Position numbers and translations under genes: made by a program | Assembly (NCBI GenBank): GCA_024277955.1 | Contig: JAJRUE010000050.1 | Span: 1-16,322, forward strand | Origin: Alphaproteobacteria bacterium | Lineage (GTDB): Bacteria > Pseudomonadota > Alphaproteobacteria > Rhodobacterales > Rhodobacteraceae | DNA: 16,322 nt | Direction of reading: 5' to 3' | Notes under the pieces: generated by a model | What the model saw: only the letters and a program-made list of their open reading frames with translations | Told to the model about the DNA's origin: nothing | Database searches by the model: none | Shown here: one piece after another, positions 7,272 through 15,097 of the stretch | Layout of the letters: every line of letters begins with the position of its first letter | How positions within the stretch are numbered: the first letter of the stretch is position 1

Positions 7272-7984
7272 CAGGAAACGGCGGCCTTTTGCGCCGCCAC
7301 CAGTTCGCCCACGCCCTTTTCGGCGAGATCCAGCAGCGTCGACATCTGGCTGCGCGAAAAGGTCGCCCCTTCGGCGGACATTTGCACCTCGATCAGGTCG
7401 CTTTCGCCGGTCATCACGAAATTCCCGTCGACGCCGGCTTCACTGTCTTCGGCATAGTCCAGGTCCAGCACCGGCTGGCCGGCGTAAATGCCGCAGCTGA
7501 CCGCGGCCACATGATCCACCAGCGGATCGCTGATGACATCGCCCGCGGCCATCAGCTTGTTTACCGCCAGGCGCAGCGCAACCCAGCCGCCGGTGATCGC
7601 GGCGCAACGGGTGCCGCCATCGGCCTGCAGCACGTCGCAGTCCACCGTGATCTGCCGTTCGCCCAGCGCCACGCGATCGACCCCGGCGCGCAGCGAGCGA
7701 CCGATAAGGCGTTGAATTTCCACAGTTCTTCCGCCCTGTTTGCCCACAGCCGCCTCGCGGCGCATGCGTGATCCGGTGGATCGGGGCAGCATCCCGTATT
7801 CCGCCGTCACCCAGCCCAGCCCGGTGTTTTTCAGAAACGGCGGCACCCGGGTTTCCAGCGAGGCGGTGCACAGCACATGGGTGTCGCCGCATTTGATCAG
7901 GCAGGACCCTTCGGCGTGTTTGGTCACCCCGGTTTCGATTGAAATCGGGCGCATCATGTCTACATCTCTGCCAGAGGGCCGCAT
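7271..7984 (-). CDS. rph: ribonuclease PH
   Basis: RNase PH is a phosphate-dependent 3'-5' exoribonuclease that trims the 3' ends of tRNA precursors in the cytosol. The 237-residue product is full length and opens with MRPSGRD. It contains the family blocks KHAEGSCLIKCGDTHVLC, GWVTAEYGMLPRST, the phosphate-binding RTVEIQRLIGRSLRA, and DCDVLQADGGTRCAAI with catalytic acidic residues. AAGGA lies 7 bases before the ATG, supporting this start. It heads the minus-strand rph-rdgB-hemW string and is divergent from hrcA across about 120 bp. No convincing -10/-35 pair was found for it. Confidence 0.97.
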   Translation of the reverse strand: MRPSGRDVDMMRPISIETGVTKHAEGSCLIKCGDTHVLCTASLETRVPPFLKNTGLGWVTAEYGMLPRSTGSRMRREAAVGKQGGRTVEIQRLIGRSLRAGVDRVALGERQITVDCDVLQADGGTRCAAITGGWVALRLAVNKLMAAGDVISDPLVDHVAAVSCGIYAGQPVLDLDYAEDSEAGVDGNFVMTGESDLIEVQMSAEGATFSRSQMSTLLDLAEKGVGELVAAQKAAVS

Positions 7985-8033
7985 GGGATATCCTTTTTTG
8001 TCCGCACAGACCCACTTACCCGCGCAACCCCGG

Positions 8034-8047
8034 CGGGCGCAAGCCCG
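8034..8047. repeat. inverted repeat between divergent rph and hrcA (CGGGC-GCAA-GCCCG)
   Basis: A 5-bp stem closes a GCAA tetraloop just upstream of the hrcA -35 hexamer. It has no T tract on either side, so it is not an intrinsic terminator. It could be an operator or a leader structure of the rph transcript. This is weak evidence from symmetry alone. Confidence 0.3.
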
Positions 8048-8048
8048 A

Positions 8049-8077
8049 TTGACCTTCGCCGCGGTTGTCCGTTTAAT
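8049..8077 (+). promoter_or_regulatory. sigma70-like promoter of hrcA-grpE
   Basis: TTGACC (8049-8054) and TTTAAT (8072-8077) are separated by the ideal 17 bases. A transcript starting about 7 bases later would have a leader of about 20 bases before the hrcA TTG, with GGGAA (8090-8094) as ribosome binding site. No CIRCE inverted repeat (TTAGCACTC-N9-GAGTGCTAA) is seen here, so autoregulation by HrcA is not supported. Confidence 0.6.
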
Positions 8078-8103
8078 GAAAAACCGCTTGGGAATGACCG
8101 AAA

Positions 8104-9165
8104 TTGACTGACGGATCGACGCTCATCGACGACATGAACGACCGCAGCCGCGAGGTGTTACGGCTGGTGGTCGAAAGCTATCTGGAAACCGGAGACCCGG
8201 TGGGTTCGCGCACACTCACCCGCAACATGAGCGAAAAGGTCAGCGCCGCGACCATCCGCAACGTGATGCAGGATCTCGAATACCTTGGCCTGCTGGATTC
8301 GCCGCATGTGTCGGCCGGGCGGGTGCCGACGCAGCGCGGGTTGCGGCTGTTCGTGGACGGGTTGCTGGAAGTGGGGCCGCTGGATGCGGGCGATCAGGAA
8401 ATGATCGACGCGACGCTTGGCTCCAACGAACGCGACCTGCCGACCATGCTCGATCGGGTCGGTTCTGCGCTTTCGGCTCTGACCCACGGCGCCAGCCTGG
8501 TCCTGACCCCGAAACACGAAGCCCCGATCAAGCACATCGAGTTCGTCAGCCTCGCCCCCGACCGGGCGCTGGCGGTGATCGTGCAGGCCGATGGCCACGT
8601 GGAAAACCGCGTCTTCACCCCGCCGCCGGGTCAGACCCCGGCCTCGATGCGCGAAGCGGCGAACTTTCTCAACAACCTCGCCGAGGGCAAGACCCTGGCC
8701 GAGCTGCAAAACGCCGTTCAGCGCGAAATCCACACCCAGCGCCAGCAGCTGAACGACCTTGCACGCAAGCTGGTCGAAAGCGGCGCCGCCCTGTGGGACA
8801 ATTCCGGCGAACCCGACGAACGGTTGATCGTGCGCGGCCGCGCCAACCTGATGGAGCCGGGCGACTCGGGCGACCTCGAACGCATCCGCAAACTGTTCGA
8901 CGACCTCGAACGCAAGCGCGATATCGCCGAGTTCCTGGAACTGGCCGAAGAAGGCGAAGGCGTGCGCATTTTTATCGGCTCGGAAAACAAACTTTTTTCA
9001 CTTTCGGGTTCCTCTTTGGTGGTGTCTCCCTATATGAACGCTGATCGAAAAATTGTCGGCGCGGTTGGGGTGATCGGGCCGACACGTTTGAACTACGGGC
9101 GCATCGTGCCCATCGTGGATTACACCGCACATCTGGTCGGCAAGCTCTTGTCGGGCAGAGATTGA
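8104..9165 (+). CDS. hrcA: heat-inducible transcriptional repressor HrcA
   Basis: HrcA represses chaperone genes (typically groESL) by binding CIRCE operators, and its activity depends on GroEL. The 353-residue product has family length. The N-terminal winged helix covers NDRSREVLRLVVESYLETGD, PVGSRTLTR and SAATIRNVMQDLEYLGLL, followed by the conserved HVSAGRVPTQRGLRLFVD wing. The C-terminal sensing domain ends with ENKLFSLSGSSLVVSPY and GAVGVIGPTRLNYGRIVPIVD. The chosen start is TTG 8104, 9 bases after GGGAA and downstream of a good promoter. ATG 8134 (residue 11) is an alternative without a ribosome binding site. An ATG at 8094 in another frame opens a 5-codon ORF overlapping this start. 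grpE follows 11 bases after the stop. Confidence 0.95.
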   Translation: MTDGSTLIDDMNDRSREVLRLVVESYLETGDPVGSRTLTRNMSEKVSAATIRNVMQDLEYLGLLDSPHVSAGRVPTQRGLRLFVDGLLEVGPLDAGDQEMIDATLGSNERDLPTMLDRVGSALSALTHGASLVLTPKHEAPIKHIEFVSLAPDRALAVIVQADGHVENRVFTPPPGQTPASMREAANFLNNLAEGKTLAELQNAVQREIHTQRQQLNDLARKLVESGAALWDNSGEPDERLIVRGRANLMEPGDSGDLERIRKLFDDLERKRDIAEFLELAEEGEGVRIFIGSENKLFSLSGSSLVVSPYMNADRKIVGAVGVIGPTRLNYGRIVPIVDYTAHLVGKLLSGRD

Positions 9166-9176
9166 GGAAAACAGCT

Positions 9177-9782
9177 ATGGCCAAAGCCAAAAACGACAAC
9201 CTGCAAGACGTGCTGAACGCGCTGAACGACGACCAGCAATCGCCGGAACCGACGCTGGCCGAAGACCCCTTCGCCGCCGAACCCGAACCCGAGGCCGAAG
9301 ACGCCGCCAGCGACGAGCTGCAGCAGCTTCGCGCCGAACGCGACGAGATGCGCGACCGGTTCATGCGGGCGCTGGCGGATGCCGAAAACACCCGCAAGCG
9401 CGGCGAACGCGACCGGCGCGAGGCGGAACAGTATGGCGGCTCGAAACTGGCGCGCGACATGCTGCCGGTCTACGACAGCCTGAAACGTGCGCTGGACGTG
9501 GCCACCGACGATCAGCGCGAAAACGCCGGCGCCCTGATCGAGGGGATCGAACTGACCATGCGCGAACTTCTCAACGTGTTCCAGAAACACGGGATCGAAC
9601 GGATCGCGCCGCAACCCGGCGACCGGTTTGACCCGCAGGTGCATCAGGCGATGTTCGAAGCCCCGGTGCCCGGCACCAAGGCCGGCGACATCATCGAGGT
9701 GATGACCGAAGGCTTCATGTTGCACGACCGGCTGCTGCGCCCGGCGCAGGTCGGCGTCAGTTCGACCCCGAAGGGTCAATAA
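9177..9782 (+). CDS. grpE: nucleotide exchange factor GrpE
   Basis: GrpE releases ADP from DnaK in the DnaK-DnaJ-GrpE chaperone cycle and acts as a thermosensor. The 201-residue product has an acidic, disordered N-terminus, a long coiled-coil helix starting around DELQQLRAERDEMRDRFMRAL with the conserved ADAENTRKR, then DMLPVYDSLKRAL. It ends with the beta domain GDRFDPQVHQAMFEAPV...GFMLHDRLLRPAQVGVS. ATG 9177 is preferred over in-frame TTG 9162 because GAGGAAA (9164-9170) then serves as ribosome binding site. It forms an operon with hrcA. Its last 26 bases overlap the 3' end of convergent mutS. It stops at TAA, a second functional use of that codon in the window. Confidence 0.96.
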   Translation: MAKAKNDNLQDVLNALNDDQQSPEPTLAEDPFAAEPEPEAEDAASDELQQLRAERDEMRDRFMRALADAENTRKRGERDRREAEQYGGSKLARDMLPVYDSLKRALDVATDDQRENAGALIEGIELTMRELLNVFQKHGIERIAPQPGDRFDPQVHQAMFEAPVPGTKAGDIIEVMTEGFMLHDRLLRPAQVGVSSTPKGQ

Positions 9783-12453
9783 GCGCCTTCAACTCGTAAA
9801 TCAGCGCCAGGGCCTGTTTTGGCGTCAGCTCGTCGGGGAATACCTCGGCGAGCTTTTCTTCAACCGGGCGTGGGCCCGCAGCCACCGGGGCCGGCGCCGG
9901 GTTCACCGCAAACAGCGGCAGATCGTCGATCAGCGTTTCCTTGGATTTGCCGCCTTCGCGGTCACCCTTTTCCAGCGCTTCAAGCACCACGCGCGCGCGT
10001 TCCACCACCGCTGTCGGCAGCCCGGCCAGCCGCGCCACCTGTACCCCGTAGGACCGGTCGGCGGCACCTTTCCGCACCTCGTGCAGGAAAATCACGTCGC
10101 CGTCCCATTCCTTGACCGCAACGGTGGCGTTTTCGACCCCCTCCAGCTTTTGCGCCAGTGACGTAAGCTCATGATAATGCGTGGCAAAAAGTGCGCGGCA
10201 TCGGTTCACCTCGTGCAGGTGCTCCAGCGTCGCCCAGGCGATCGACAACCCGTCATAGGTGGCGGTGCCGCGTCCAATCTCGTCCAGAATGACCAGCGCC
10301 CGGTCGTCGGCCTGGTTCAGGATCGCCGCGGTTTCGACCATCTCCACCATGAAGGTGGACCGCCCGCGCGCCAGGTCGTCTGACGCCCCGACCCGTGAAA
10401 ACAGCTGCGACACCAGGCCGATGCGCGCTTGGTCCGCCGGCACGAAAGACCCCATCTGCGCCAACAGCGCGATCAGGGCGTTCTGGCGCAAGAATGTCGA
10501 TTTCCCGGCCATGTTCGGCCCGGTCAGCAGCCAGATATCGGCCCGATCCGCCCCGTCCGCCAGATCGCAGTCATTGGCGATGAACGGCACCCCGCCCTGG
10601 GCGCGCAGCGCCGCTTCCACCACCGGGTGCCGCCCGGCGACCACATGAAAGGCGCGGCTGGCCTCGACCTGGGGCCGGCACCAGTTTTCGCCCACCGCCA
10701 AGTCGGCCAGGCCCGCCGCCAGATCGATCTCGGCCAGCGCCCGCGCCGCTGCGCCCACCGGCCCGGCCCGATCCAGAATCGCGGAAGAAAGCCTGGAATA
10801 GAGCCGTTTTTCGATCACAAGCGCCCGGTTCCCCGCGTTCAGAATCCGGGTTTCCAGGTCCGACAGTTCAACCGTGGTAAAGCGCACCGCATTGGCGGTG
10901 GTCTGGCGGTGAATGAAGGTTTCGGAAAGCGGCGGGGCCAGCATCCGGTCGGCATGTTTGGCGGTGGTTTCGATGAAATATCCCAGCACGTTGTTGTGCT
11001 TGATCTTCAGCGACGCGATCCCGGTCTGCTCGACAAACCCGGCCTGCATCCCGGCGATCACCCCGCGGCCTTCGTCGCGCAGCTCGCGCGCCTCGTCCAG
11101 ATCGCTGTCGAAACCCGGCGCGATGAACCCTCCATCGCGCTGCAACAGCGGTGGTTCGGCGACCAGCGCGCGGTCGAGCAGACCCACCAGTTCGTCATGG
11201 CCGACCAGCGCGGCGGCGGCCTCGGTCAGCACCGCGGGGGCGTCGTCGCGCGCCAGCATCGCCGCCACCGCCCCGGCCTGGGTCAGCCCGGCCCGTATCG
11301 CCGCCAGATCGCGCGGTCCGCCCCGGTCCAGCCCCAGCCGCGATAGCGCCCGGTCGATATCGGGCACCCGGCGCAACGCCGCGCGCAGGTCGGTGCGCAG
11401 ATCGGCCCGCTCAGCCAGAAAATCCACCGCATCCAGCCGCGCGCGGATCAGGCCAAGGTTGCGCGACGGGCTGGACAGGCGGCGTTCCAGCAGCCGCGCC
11501 CCGGCGGCGGTCACGGTGCGGTCGATCACCGAAATCAGCGACCCGTCGCGCCCGCCCGAAAGCGCCTGCGTCAGTTCCAGGCTGCGCCGGGTGGCGGCGT
11601 CGATCTGCAGGATCTCGCCCAGGTCTTCGCGCCGCGGCGTGCCCAGCAGCGGCAACTTGCCCTTCTGGGTAATCTCCAGGTAGTCCACCAGCGCGCCCAT
11701 CGCCGCCACCTCGGCCCGGGAAAACCGGCCAAAGGCGTCGAGCGAGGCGACCTGAAACAGCCCCAGCAGCCGCTTTTGCGCCGCCGTGCTGTCAAAGCTC
11801 GCCGCCGACAGCGGGGTCAGCGCCGCGCCGGAATCAGTCACTAATTCGGCCAAACCGGCCTCATCCCTTGCGACGACCAGCACTTCGCTGGGGCGCAGCC
11901 GGGCCAGTTCGGGGGCCAGCCGCGCCAGCGGGCAGGGGCTGACATGAAAGGCGCCGGTGGAAATATCGACCCAGGCCAGGGCCGCCTGGTCGCGCACCTG
12001 CGCCCAGGCGGCCAGAAAGTTGTGCCGCCGCGCGTCCAGCAGCGAATCTTCGGTCAGCGTGCCCGGTGTCACCAGCCGCACCACCGCGCGTTTCACCACC
12101 GATTTCGAGCCGCGCTTTTTCGCCTCGGCCGGGTTTTCCATCTGTTCGCAGACCGCCACGCGAAAGCCCTTGCGGATCAGCGCCAGCAGATAGCCTTCGG
12201 CCGAATGCACCGGCACCCCGCACATCGGAATATCCCGCCCCAGATGCTTGCCGCGCTTGGTGAGCGCGATATCCAGCGCCTCGGCCGCGGCCACCGCATC
12301 GTCAAAGAACATCTCGTAAAAGTCGCCCATCCGGTAGAACAGCAGCGCGTCGCGATGCTGATCCTTGATTTCCAGATATTGCGCCATCATCGGCGTGGTC
12401 GCGGCTTTGGCAGCGGTCACCTCGGTCCCCCCGGCATCGGTCTGGCCGACCAT
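9757..12453 (-). CDS. mutS: DNA mismatch repair protein MutS
   Basis: MutS recognises mismatches and small loops in DNA and, with ATP, recruits MutL to start repair. From the chosen ATG 12453 the product is about 898 residues. The mismatch-reading Phe-x-Glu lies in GDFYEMF (F45, E47). The connector, lever and clamp domains follow, then the ATPase with Walker A GPNMAGKST near 645, Walker B VILDEIGRGTATYDG near 720, and the ATHYHEL block. The start is uncertain: an ATG at 12483 adds ten unusual residues (MRFCWIRGFC), while GTG 12420 has a G-rich tract just upstream; family proteins often begin shortly before the TPMMAQYLEIK block. It is divergent from maeB. The last 26 bases, encoding DPSGSN and neighbours, overlap grpE. 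Confidence 0.95.
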   Translation of the reverse strand: MVGQTDAGGTEVTAAKAATTPMMAQYLEIKDQHRDALLFYRMGDFYEMFFDDAVAAAEALDIALTKRGKHLGRDIPMCGVPVHSAEGYLLALIRKGFRVAVCEQMENPAEAKKRGSKSVVKRAVVRLVTPGTLTEDSLLDARRHNFLAAWAQVRDQAALAWVDISTGAFHVSPCPLARLAPELARLRPSEVLVVARDEAGLAELVTDSGAALTPLSAASFDSTAAQKRLLGLFQVASLDAFGRFSRAEVAAMGALVDYLEITQKGKLPLLGTPRREDLGEILQIDAATRRSLELTQALSGGRDGSLISVIDRTVTAAGARLLERRLSSPSRNLGLIRARLDAVDFLAERADLRTDLRAALRRVPDIDRALSRLGLDRGGPRDLAAIRAGLTQAGAVAAMLARDDAPAVLTEAAAALVGHDELVGLLDRALVAEPPLLQRDGGFIAPGFDSDLDEARELRDEGRGVIAGMQAGFVEQTGIASLKIKHNNVLGYFIETTAKHADRMLAPPLSETFIHRQTTANAVRFTTVELSDLETRILNAGNRALVIEKRLYSRLSSAILDRAGPVGAAARALAEIDLAAGLADLAVGENWCRPQVEASRAFHVVAGRHPVVEAALRAQGGVPFIANDCDLADGADRADIWLLTGPNMAGKSTFLRQNALIALLAQMGSFVPADQARIGLVSQLFSRVGASDDLARGRSTFMVEMVETAAILNQADDRALVILDEIGRGTATYDGLSIAWATLEHLHEVNRCRALFATHYHELTSLAQKLEGVENATVAVKEWDGDVIFLHEVRKGAADRSYGVQVARLAGLPTAVVERARVVLEALEKGDREGGKSKETLIDDLPLFAVNPAPAPVAAGPRPVEEKLAEVFPDELTPKQALALIYELKALIDPSGSN
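9764..9777. terminator. small hairpin in the grpE/mutS convergent overlap (GACCC-CGAA-GGGTC)
   Basis: A perfect 5-bp stem with a tetraloop: CGAA on the plus strand and the very stable TTCG on the minus strand. It sits inside the 26-bp tail-to-tail coding overlap. No T tract follows in either direction, so a bidirectional terminator or 3' end stabiliser role is only a possibility. Confidence 0.3.
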
Positions 12454-12495
12454 ACAAAAGCCGCGAATCCAACAAAAGCGCATTCGCGTAATTTG

Positions 12496-12524
12496 TTGAG
12501 CCTGCCGCCCGCCCCGTCTATGAC
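12496..12524 (+). promoter_or_regulatory. sigma70-like promoter of maeB
   Basis: TTGAGC (12496-12501) and TATGAC (12519-12524) are 17 bases apart, in the short region between divergent mutS and maeB. The start point would lie near 12531, about 25 bases before the ATG, with AAGGGG (12540-12545) as ribosome binding site. No equally good promoter was seen for mutS. Confidence 0.55.
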
Positions 12525-12554
12525 GAACAGGTTACGACAAAGGGGACCGGCGCC

Positions 12555-14819
12555 ATGGCCAGAAACAAACACACCCGCGAAGAGGCGCTTGCCTTCCACA
12601 TGCACCCGCGTCCGGGCAAGTTCGACGTGGCGCCCTCGGTCCCGATGACCACCCAGCGCGATCTGTCGCTGGCCTACAGCCCCGGGGTCGCCGTGCCCTG
12701 CGAAGAAATCGCGCAAAACCCTGAAACCGCTTACGATTACACCAACAAGGGCAACCTGGTCGCGGTCATCACCAACGGATCTGCCGTGCTGGGGCTGGGC
12801 AACCTGGGCGCGCTGGCCTCGAAGCCGGTGATGGAAGGCAAGGCGGTGCTGTTCAAGCGCTTTGCCGACGTGAATTCGATCGACATCGAACTGGACACCT
12901 CTGACCCCGAAGAATTCATCTGCGCGGTCAAGCTGATGGGCCCCACGTTCGGCGGCATCAACCTGGAAGACATCAAGGCCCCGGAATGTTTCATCATCGA
13001 GCAACGGCTCAAGGAAGAAATGGACATTCCCGTCTTTCACGATGACCAGCACGGTACCGCGGTGATCTGCGCCGCCGGGCTGATCAACGCGCTGCACATT
13101 TCGGGCAAGAAGCTGGCCGACTGCAAGATCGTGCTGAACGGGGCCGGGGCCGCCGGGATCGCCTGTCTCGAGCTGATCAAGGCGATGGGCGCGCGTCATG
13201 ACAACTGCATCATGTGCGACACCAAGGGGGTGATCTATCAGGGCCGCACCGAAGGCATGAACCAGTGGAAATCGGCCCATGCCGCCAACACCGGCGCGCG
13301 CACCCTGGCCGACGCGATGAAGGGCGCCGACGTGTTTCTGGGGGTGTCGGCCAAGGGGGCGGTGACGCGGGAAATGGTTGCTGACATGGCGGATCACCCG
13401 GTGATTTTCGCGATGGCCAACCCGGACCCGGAAATCACCCCCGAAGAGGTGCACGAGGTGCGCGACGATGCGATCATCGCAACCGGCCGGTCGGATTACC
13501 CCAACCAGGTGAACAACGTGCTGGGCTTTCCCTACCTGTTTCGCGGCGCGCTCGACATCCACGCCCGCGCGATAAACGACGAAATGAAGATCGCCTGCGC
13601 CGAAGCCCTTGCCGAACTTGCCCGCGAAAACGTGCCTGACGAGGTGGCGCTCGCCTACGGGCGCAAGCTGACCTTCGGGCGCGACTACATCATCCCCGCG
13701 CCGTTCGACCCGCGCCTGATCCACCGCATCCCGCCGGCGGTGGCGCTGGCCGGGATGAACACCGGCGTGGCCCGCCGCCCGATCATCGACATGGATGGAT
13801 ACCGGCTGAGCCTCGAGGCGCGGATGGACCCGACCGCCTCGATCCTGCAGGGGCTGAACGCGCGCGCCCGCGCCGCCCAGGCGACGATGATCTTTGCCGA
13901 AGGCGACGATGTGCGCGTGCTGAAAGCTGCGGTCGCCTACCAGCGCGGTGGTTTTGGCCGCGCCATCGTCGTCGGCCGCGAAGCCGACGTGGAAGCCAAG
14001 CTCAAGGCCGAAGGCCTGGGCAGCGCTTACAGCGAGTTGGAAATCGCCAACGCGGCCAACACCGATCACCTCGAAACCTACAAGGATTTTCTTTACAAAC
14101 GCCTGCAACGCAGCGGCTATGACCGCCAGGACGTGCACCGGCTCGCGGCCCGCGACCGGCACGTGTTTTCGTCCCTGATGTTGGCGCATGGGCATGGTGA
14201 TGCGATGGTCACCGGCGCCACCCGCAAATCGGCCCACGTGCTGGGGCTGATCAACCACGTTTTCGACGCCACCGCCGAAGATGGCGCGGTGGGGGTGACC
14301 GCCGTGCTGCACAAGGGCCGGATCATCTTCATCGCCGATACGCTGGTGCACGAATGGCCGGAAGAAGAAGACATGGCCGACATCGCCGAACGCGCCGCCG
14401 CCGTGGCGCGCGGCATGGGGATCGAACCGCGCGTCGCCTTTGTCAGCTTTTCGACCTTTGGCTACCCGGTCAGCGAACGCGCCGCCAAGATGCACCTGGC
14501 CCCCGACGTGCTGGACCGGCGCGGGGTGGATTTCGAATACGACGGCGAAATGACCGTGGATGTGGCTCTCAACCCCGAGGTCATGGCCCAATACCCGTTC
14601 TGTCGCCTGACCGGCCCGGCCAACGTGCTGGTGGTACCGGCGCGGCACTCGGCCTCGATCTCGGTCAAGCTGATGCAGGAAATGGCCGGCGCCACCGTGA
14701 TCGGCCCGATCCTTACCGGCATCGACAAGCCGGTGCAGATCTGTTCCACGGTTTCGACCCAGGCCGACATCCTGCACATGTCGGTGATCGCCGGCTGCCG
14801 GCTGGGCCAGTTGGGCTGA
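12555..14819 (+). CDS. maeB: NADP-dependent malic enzyme with C-terminal phosphotransacetylase-like domain
   Basis: MaeB converts L-malate to pyruvate, CO2 and NADPH, linking the TCA cycle to pyruvate and reducing power. The 754-residue product has the two-part architecture of the large bacterial enzymes. The malic domain carries YSPGVAVPCEEIAQNP, TNGSAVLGLGNLG and FKRFADVNSIDIELDT (from about 100). The Rossmann NAD(P)-binding motif LNGAGAAGIACLELI begins near 193. From about 430 comes a phosphate acetyltransferase-like domain (ILQGLNARARAAQATMIFAEG onward), which in this family is thought to be regulatory (acetyl-CoA) and not catalytic. NADP rather than NAD preference is inferred from family. 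AAGGGG lies 9 bases before the ATG. It is monocistronic by context. Confidence 0.95.
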   Translation: MARNKHTREEALAFHMHPRPGKFDVAPSVPMTTQRDLSLAYSPGVAVPCEEIAQNPETAYDYTNKGNLVAVITNGSAVLGLGNLGALASKPVMEGKAVLFKRFADVNSIDIELDTSDPEEFICAVKLMGPTFGGINLEDIKAPECFIIEQRLKEEMDIPVFHDDQHGTAVICAAGLINALHISGKKLADCKIVLNGAGAAGIACLELIKAMGARHDNCIMCDTKGVIYQGRTEGMNQWKSAHAANTGARTLADAMKGADVFLGVSAKGAVTREMVADMADHPVIFAMANPDPEITPEEVHEVRDDAIIATGRSDYPNQVNNVLGFPYLFRGALDIHARAINDEMKIACAEALAELARENVPDEVALAYGRKLTFGRDYIIPAPFDPRLIHRIPPAVALAGMNTGVARRPIIDMDGYRLSLEARMDPTASILQGLNARARAAQATMIFAEGDDVRVLKAAVAYQRGGFGRAIVVGREADVEAKLKAEGLGSAYSELEIANAANTDHLETYKDFLYKRLQRSGYDRQDVHRLAARDRHVFSSLMLAHGHGDAMVTGATRKSAHVLGLINHVFDATAEDGAVGVTAVLHKGRIIFIADTLVHEWPEEEDMADIAERAAAVARGMGIEPRVAFVSFSTFGYPVSERAAKMHLAPDVLDRRGVDFEYDGEMTVDVALNPEVMAQYPFCRLTGPANVLVVPARHSASISVKLMQEMAGATVIGPILTGIDKPVQICSTVSTQADILHMSVIAGCRLGQLG

Positions 14820-14822
14820 GAT

Positions 14823-14858
14823 CCGGCGTCAGTAGAACATCACGACCGGCGACGCCGG
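14823..14858. repeat. inverted repeat after maeB (CCGGCGTC ... GACGCCGG)
   Basis: An 8-bp perfect inverted repeat (14823-14830 and 14851-14858) with a 20-bp loop starts 4 bases after the maeB stop and overlaps the stop codon of the convergent small ORF. The right arm can also form a tighter CCGGC-GAC-GCCGG hairpin. No T tract follows, so it is at best a weak terminator or 3' end structure shared by the convergent genes. Confidence 0.35.
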
Positions 14859-14945
14859 CAGATCTTGTGAACTGGCCTGGTGGCTCTGGACAATTACGCC
14901 CAGGACAATCGCCAAGGCCAGCGCAAGCGGTTTGAGTTGTGACAT
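14829..14945 (-). CDS. small 38-residue protein with signal-peptide-like N-terminus, unknown function
   Basis: I do not recognise a family. The ORF starts at ATG 14945, 7 bases after a good ribosome binding site (GAGG within AAAGAGGTGTGCCA), and ends at TGA 14829-14831. The peptide begins MSQLKPLALALAIVLGVI: a lysine followed by an uninterrupted hydrophobic stretch of about 14 residues. It continues VQSHQA and then a short polar tail SSQDLPASPVVMFY. This looks like an exported peptide with possible cleavage after SHQA, or a single-pass membrane microprotein. It is convergent with maeB and divergent from the aminotransferase, and it fills most of the gap between them. The ribosome binding site and the coherent hydrophobic start argue against chance, but conservation cannot be tested here. 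Confidence 0.6.
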   Translation of the reverse strand: MSQLKPLALALAIVLGVIVQSHQASSQDLPASPVVMFY

Positions 14946-14975
14946 TGGCACACCTCTTTTCCTAACACCTCCAAG

Positions 14976-14987
14976 TTTCGCGCGAAA
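14976..14987. promoter_or_regulatory. 12-bp perfect palindrome (TTTCGCGCGAAA), possible operator
   Basis: The palindrome lies about 30 bp upstream of the small minus-strand ORF and about 110 bp upstream of the plus-strand aminotransferase, in the shared divergent control region. Its position fits a repressor site, but no regulator is identified and a GC-rich palindrome of this size can occur by chance. The rest of 14946-15097 holds a TTGACC (15029-15034) without a convincing -10. Confidence 0.3.
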
Positions 14988-15045
14988 TGTGCCCGCGAAC
15001 AATCGAAACCCGCCGTAATCACGAGGGCTTGACCGGATTTTACCG

Positions 15046-15068
15046 CTTGGCCCGAACCGGGCCTCAAG
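15046..15068 (+). other. leader hairpin upstream of the aminotransferase gene
   Basis: CTTG-GCCCG-AAC-CGGGC-CT-CAAG folds as a 9-bp stem with a 2-base bulge and a 3-base loop, ending 30 bases before the ATG. There is no T tract after it, so it is not an intrinsic terminator. It would lie in the 5' leader of the mRNA if transcription starts upstream. Confidence 0.35.
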
Positions 15069-15097
15069 CTACCGTCGCCCCAAAGGCAGGAGGACCG

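Noticed and set aside
7985..8103. CIRCE operator upstream of hrcA
   Set aside because: No TTAGCACTC-N9-GAGTGCTAA-like inverted repeat is present; only an ordinary sigma70-like promoter and a short GCAA hairpin.
12417..14777. 786-codon minus-strand open frame opposite maeB
   Set aside because: The composition is H/G/R/V-rich with no recognisable domain, and maeB on the other strand is unambiguous; it is a GC-driven shadow.
14987..15097. N-terminal extension of the aminotransferase from position 14987
   Set aside because: The ATG at 15098 has AGGAGG just upstream; the 37 extra residues lie in leader sequence with a hairpin and match nothing typical of the family.
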